Assembly: GCA_027063075.1 (NCBI GenBank)
Contig: JAMOSM010000031.1
Coordinates: forward strand, 1 to 16,758
DNA from: Nautiliaceae bacterium
GTDB taxonomy: Bacteria; Campylobacterota; Campylobacteria; Campylobacterales; Nautiliaceae
Length of the DNA: 16,758 nt
Direction of reading: 5' to 3'
Part shown: piece by piece, positions 15,357 to 16,758 of the stretch
Numbering within the stretch: the stretch's first letter is position 1
Layout: every line of letters starts with the position of its first letter
Notes under the pieces: model-generated
What the model saw: the letters and a program-made list of their open reading frames with translations, nothing else
What the model was told of the DNA's origin: nothing
Database searches by the model: none
Made by a program: the position numbers and the translations under genes

Positions 15357-16092
15357 AGATATTAAACCCCATATAGCCGAACTCCGCTCTCGGCTTATTA
15401 AAATAGTTTTAATTTATTTTTTATTTTTTTTTATTGCTTTTATTTTTTGGAAAGAGATTTTTCAATGGATGAGCTATCCTCTACTTGAAGCTTTACAACT
15501 TAAAAAAGAGAGCAAAATAATCTTTACAGGTCTTGCCGAGCCGTTTTTTACAGCGGTAAAAATTTCTCTGTTTGCAGGACTTTTTATGTCTTTACCTTTT
15601 ATTCTTTATCAAATCTGGGCTTTTATTGCACCGGGATTATACGAACACGAAAAAAAACTGGTTATTCCTTTTGTATTTTGGGGAACGGTTATGTTTGTAG
15701 CAGGAGCCGCATTTGCTTATTATGTGGTATTTCCGGTAGGCTTTAAAATGCTTATAACATTTGGAGGAAGTGAATTTACGGCAATGCCGAGAATGAGCGA
15801 ATATGTAAGTTTTTTTGGAAAACTTATGCTCGGGTTTGGAATTGCATTTGAGATGCCGGTTGTTACATATTTCCTTGCAAAGCTGGGACTTGTAACAGAT
15901 AAAACTCTAAAAGATTTTGCAAGGTATGCTATTGTAATTATTTTCATTTTAGCGGCAGTTTTAACTCCTCCTGATTTATTTTCTCAGCTGGCAATGGCTG
16001 CTCCTCTTTTAATTCTTTATGGAGTTTCTATTTTAATAGCAAAAATGGTAAATCCGGAAAAAGAAGAAACATCAGAAAATAAAAACTCTTAA
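15349..16092 (+). CDS. tatC: Sec-independent (twin-arginine) translocase subunit TatC
   Basis: TatC recognises the twin-arginine signal peptide and nucleates the translocase. The 247-residue protein shows the N-terminal HIAELRSRL motif (8-16), six membrane segments (about 16-34, 65-90, 104-128, 153-177, 189-206, 212-230), the [21 protein letters not shown] block (83-103), the functionally important Glu in FGIAFEMP (E168) and LTPPDLFSQ (205-213). The ATG lies inside the tatA stop region. The bases before it are almost all A (an A-rich run ending in AGAAAAAA) with no GGAG, so it probably depends on translational coupling to tatA. This would favour the low TatC to TatA ratio that the system needs. 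Confidence 0.97.
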   Translation: MLEDIKPHIAELRSRLIKIVLIYFLFFFIAFIFWKEIFQWMSYPLLEALQLKKESKIIFTGLAEPFFTAVKISLFAGLFMSLPFILYQIWAFIAPGLYEHEKKLVIPFVFWGTVMFVAGAAFAYYVVFPVGFKMLITFGGSEFTAMPRMSEYVSFFGKLMLGFGIAFEMPVVTYFLAKLGLVTDKTLKDFARYAIVIIFILAAVLTPPDLFSQLAMAAPLLILYGVSILIAKMVNPEKEETSENKNS

Positions 16093-16159
16093 TTTCCTTT
16101 TTTTCTCTTTTTTAGTTAATATTTCATTTTAAATCCCCCGACCAGCTGTGTTGGAAAAA

Positions 16160-16180
16160 GTTTAGTTATATTGACTAAAC
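16160..16180 (+). promoter_or_regulatory. Perfect inverted repeat over the -35, candidate operator
   Basis: GTTTAGT (16160-16166) and ACTAAAC (16174-16180) form a perfect seven-base dyad with a seven-base spacer. It covers the TTGACT -35 hexamer at 16171-16176, so a bound regulator would block RNA polymerase. I do not recognise the motif as a Fur, NikR or FNR-type site. Confidence 0.55.
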
Positions 16181-16199
16181 AAAAGTGATATGCTAAAAT
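16171..16199 (+). promoter_or_regulatory. Near-consensus sigma-70 promoter of the DUF505-like gene
   Basis: TTGACT (16171-16176), a 17-base spacer and TAAAAT (16194-16199) preceded by TGC give a strong sigma-70 promoter with both a -35 and an extended -10. This is the best promoter in the window. Transcription would start near 16206, leaving a leader of about 20 bases with AGGAGG (16215-16220) seven bases before the ATG. Confidence 0.75.
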
Positions 16200-16227
16200 T
16201 ATGAAAAAATAAACAGGAGGCGCGCAA

Positions 16228-16758
16228 ATGATTATTAAAAAAGAAGCGGCAAAAATAATTTTAGAGCTACTTAACAGTGACACAAAAACAATCAAAACTG
16301 AAGCTCTAAACAATGAAGCGGTAGAAGAACTAAACCTTGCAGGAATTATCAGATTTCCAATGCCAGCGGTAGCTGAATTTACATATGCAGGAAATATTGT
16401 AGCAGATGTATTAAACAGAGTAAAAGACAAAATAGAAAACATTGATGAATGGAAAGACAACTTTAAATGGGTTAGCAGCGAAGTAATTGCTATGATTGAC
16501 GCAGCTGTTAAAAATAAAAACAAAACTACTAAAATCTCAAATGCAGAACTTGAAAAAAGAGGATTTGCCGAAAATGGAGAATTAACTCAAGAAGCTATTG
16601 ATTTATATGAAGCATATAAAATTATGAATCCAGAACTTGTAATTGACGCTGAGCTTGCAAACTATATCAGAAAATCTCCAATGGGTCCTACTGATGCACA
16701 TTACCTTCCAATTGAAGGAAATAATAAAGATTTACTTGAAGCTATGAGACTTATTGCA
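16228..16758 (+). CDS. DUF505-like protein of unknown function, cut off by window end
   Basis: An open frame starts at ATG 16228 with a perfect AGGAGG seven bases upstream and stays open for 177 codons to the end of the window, so the C-terminal part is missing. I recognise the sequence as resembling the uncharacterised DUF505 family, from memory only. It has no signal peptide or membrane segment in this part. It is mostly helical, with two stretches that look like winged-helix elements: residues 32-62 ([12 protein letters not shown], then [13 protein letters not shown]) and 103-130 ([28 protein letters not shown]). Both follow the pattern of leucines, a Gly-hydrophobic turn, a Thr and then a helix. 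A third may begin at about residue 167 ([12 protein letters not shown]). The gene has its own strong promoter and dyad, and its base composition resembles its neighbours. Its function is unknown. Confidence 0.8.
   Translation, partial: MIIKKEAAKIILELLNSDTKTIKTEALNNEAVEELNLAGIIRFPMPAVAEFTYAGNIVADVLNRVKDKIENIDEWKDNFKWVSSEVIAMIDAAVKNKNKTTKISNAELEKRGFAENGELTQEAIDLYEAYKIMNPELVIDAELANYIRKSPMGPTDAHYLPIEGNNKDLLEAMRLIA

Larger units (their letters stand above)
16093..16227 (+). other. Intergenic region between tatC and the DUF505-like gene
   Basis: This 135-base gap starts with a T-rich run (16093-16113) that has no convincing stem before it. A short C/G-rich island follows (16134-16155: CCCCC, then CCGAC and GUUGG, which could pair in RNA with one G-U), and then the promoter and inverted repeat described separately. 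TTTAGTTA occurs at 16111-16118 and again exactly 50 bases later at 16161-16168. No ORF or RNA gene is supported. Confidence 0.6.

Noticed and set aside
16093..16113. T-rich run after tatC as an intrinsic terminator
   Set aside because: The sequence before it has no stable GC stem. Only loose purine/pyrimidine complementarity is seen, so termination here is not supported.
16134..16155. C/G-rich island with CCGAC and GUUGG as a terminator or small RNA
   Set aside because: The stem is five pairs including one G-U and is followed by A bases rather than U. There is not enough to call a feature.
16201..16212. Mini-ORF ATGAAAAAATAA just before the DUF505-like gene, a possible leader peptide
   Set aside because: The predicted transcription start is near 16206, inside this frame, and there is no ribosome binding site for it.
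16116..16523. A minus-strand open frame of 135 codons rich in hydrophobic residues
   Set aside because: It lies antisense to the DUF505-like gene, which has a strong promoter, AGGAGG and a plausible protein. The antisense frame has no recognisable motif, and its hydrophobicity is typical of the complement of a charged AT-rich gene.

Overview
The window is a strongly AT-rich piece of a bacterial chromosome. It looks like a member of the Campylobacterota (epsilonproteobacteria), and the best guess is the thermophilic Nautiliales (Nautilia, Caminibacter, Lebetimonas). Two things point there. The gene order rplY-pth-lptF/G-like-lysA-HAD-pheA-hisC-fliF-fliG-fliH-dxs is, as I recall, the order in Campylobacter jejuni, where tal and serB are also neighbours. 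The uncharacterised gene at the right edge looks like DUF505, a family I associate with thermophiles and Nautiliales. Both points are from memory and were not searched.

Layout. Positions 23-15045 hold fifteen genes on the minus strand, packed with gaps or overlaps of a few bases. They probably form two overlapping transcription units. serB-tal-pilT starts from an extended -10 promoter in the serB/tatA divergent gap. rplY through the terminal metallophosphoesterase starts from a TGATATAAT promoter just upstream of rplY. Positions 15129-16092 hold tatA-tatC on the plus strand. After a 135-base gap with a near-consensus promoter and a perfect inverted repeat, a plus-strand DUF505-like gene begins at 16228 and runs off the end.

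The long operon mixes translation functions (L25, peptidyl-tRNA hydrolase), envelope assembly (LptF/LptG-like permease), amino-acid synthesis (lysA, pheA, hisC), early flagellar assembly (MS ring FliF, rotor FliG, export regulator FliH) and isoprenoid synthesis (dxs). serB and tal add serine and pentose-phosphate metabolism, and pilT is a stand-alone retraction ATPase. Several downstream genes start at TTG within the stop codon of the preceding gene or next to it, which suggests translational coupling.

Most of the window is conserved core genome, and I see no CRISPR array, insertion sequence, tRNA, rRNA or phage module. The parts worth a second look are the DUF505-like gene with its dyad-bearing promoter, the HAD protein with Gln in place of the second catalytic Asp, the possible SD-sequestering hairpin before pth, and the tatC start without a Shine-Dalgarno sequence.
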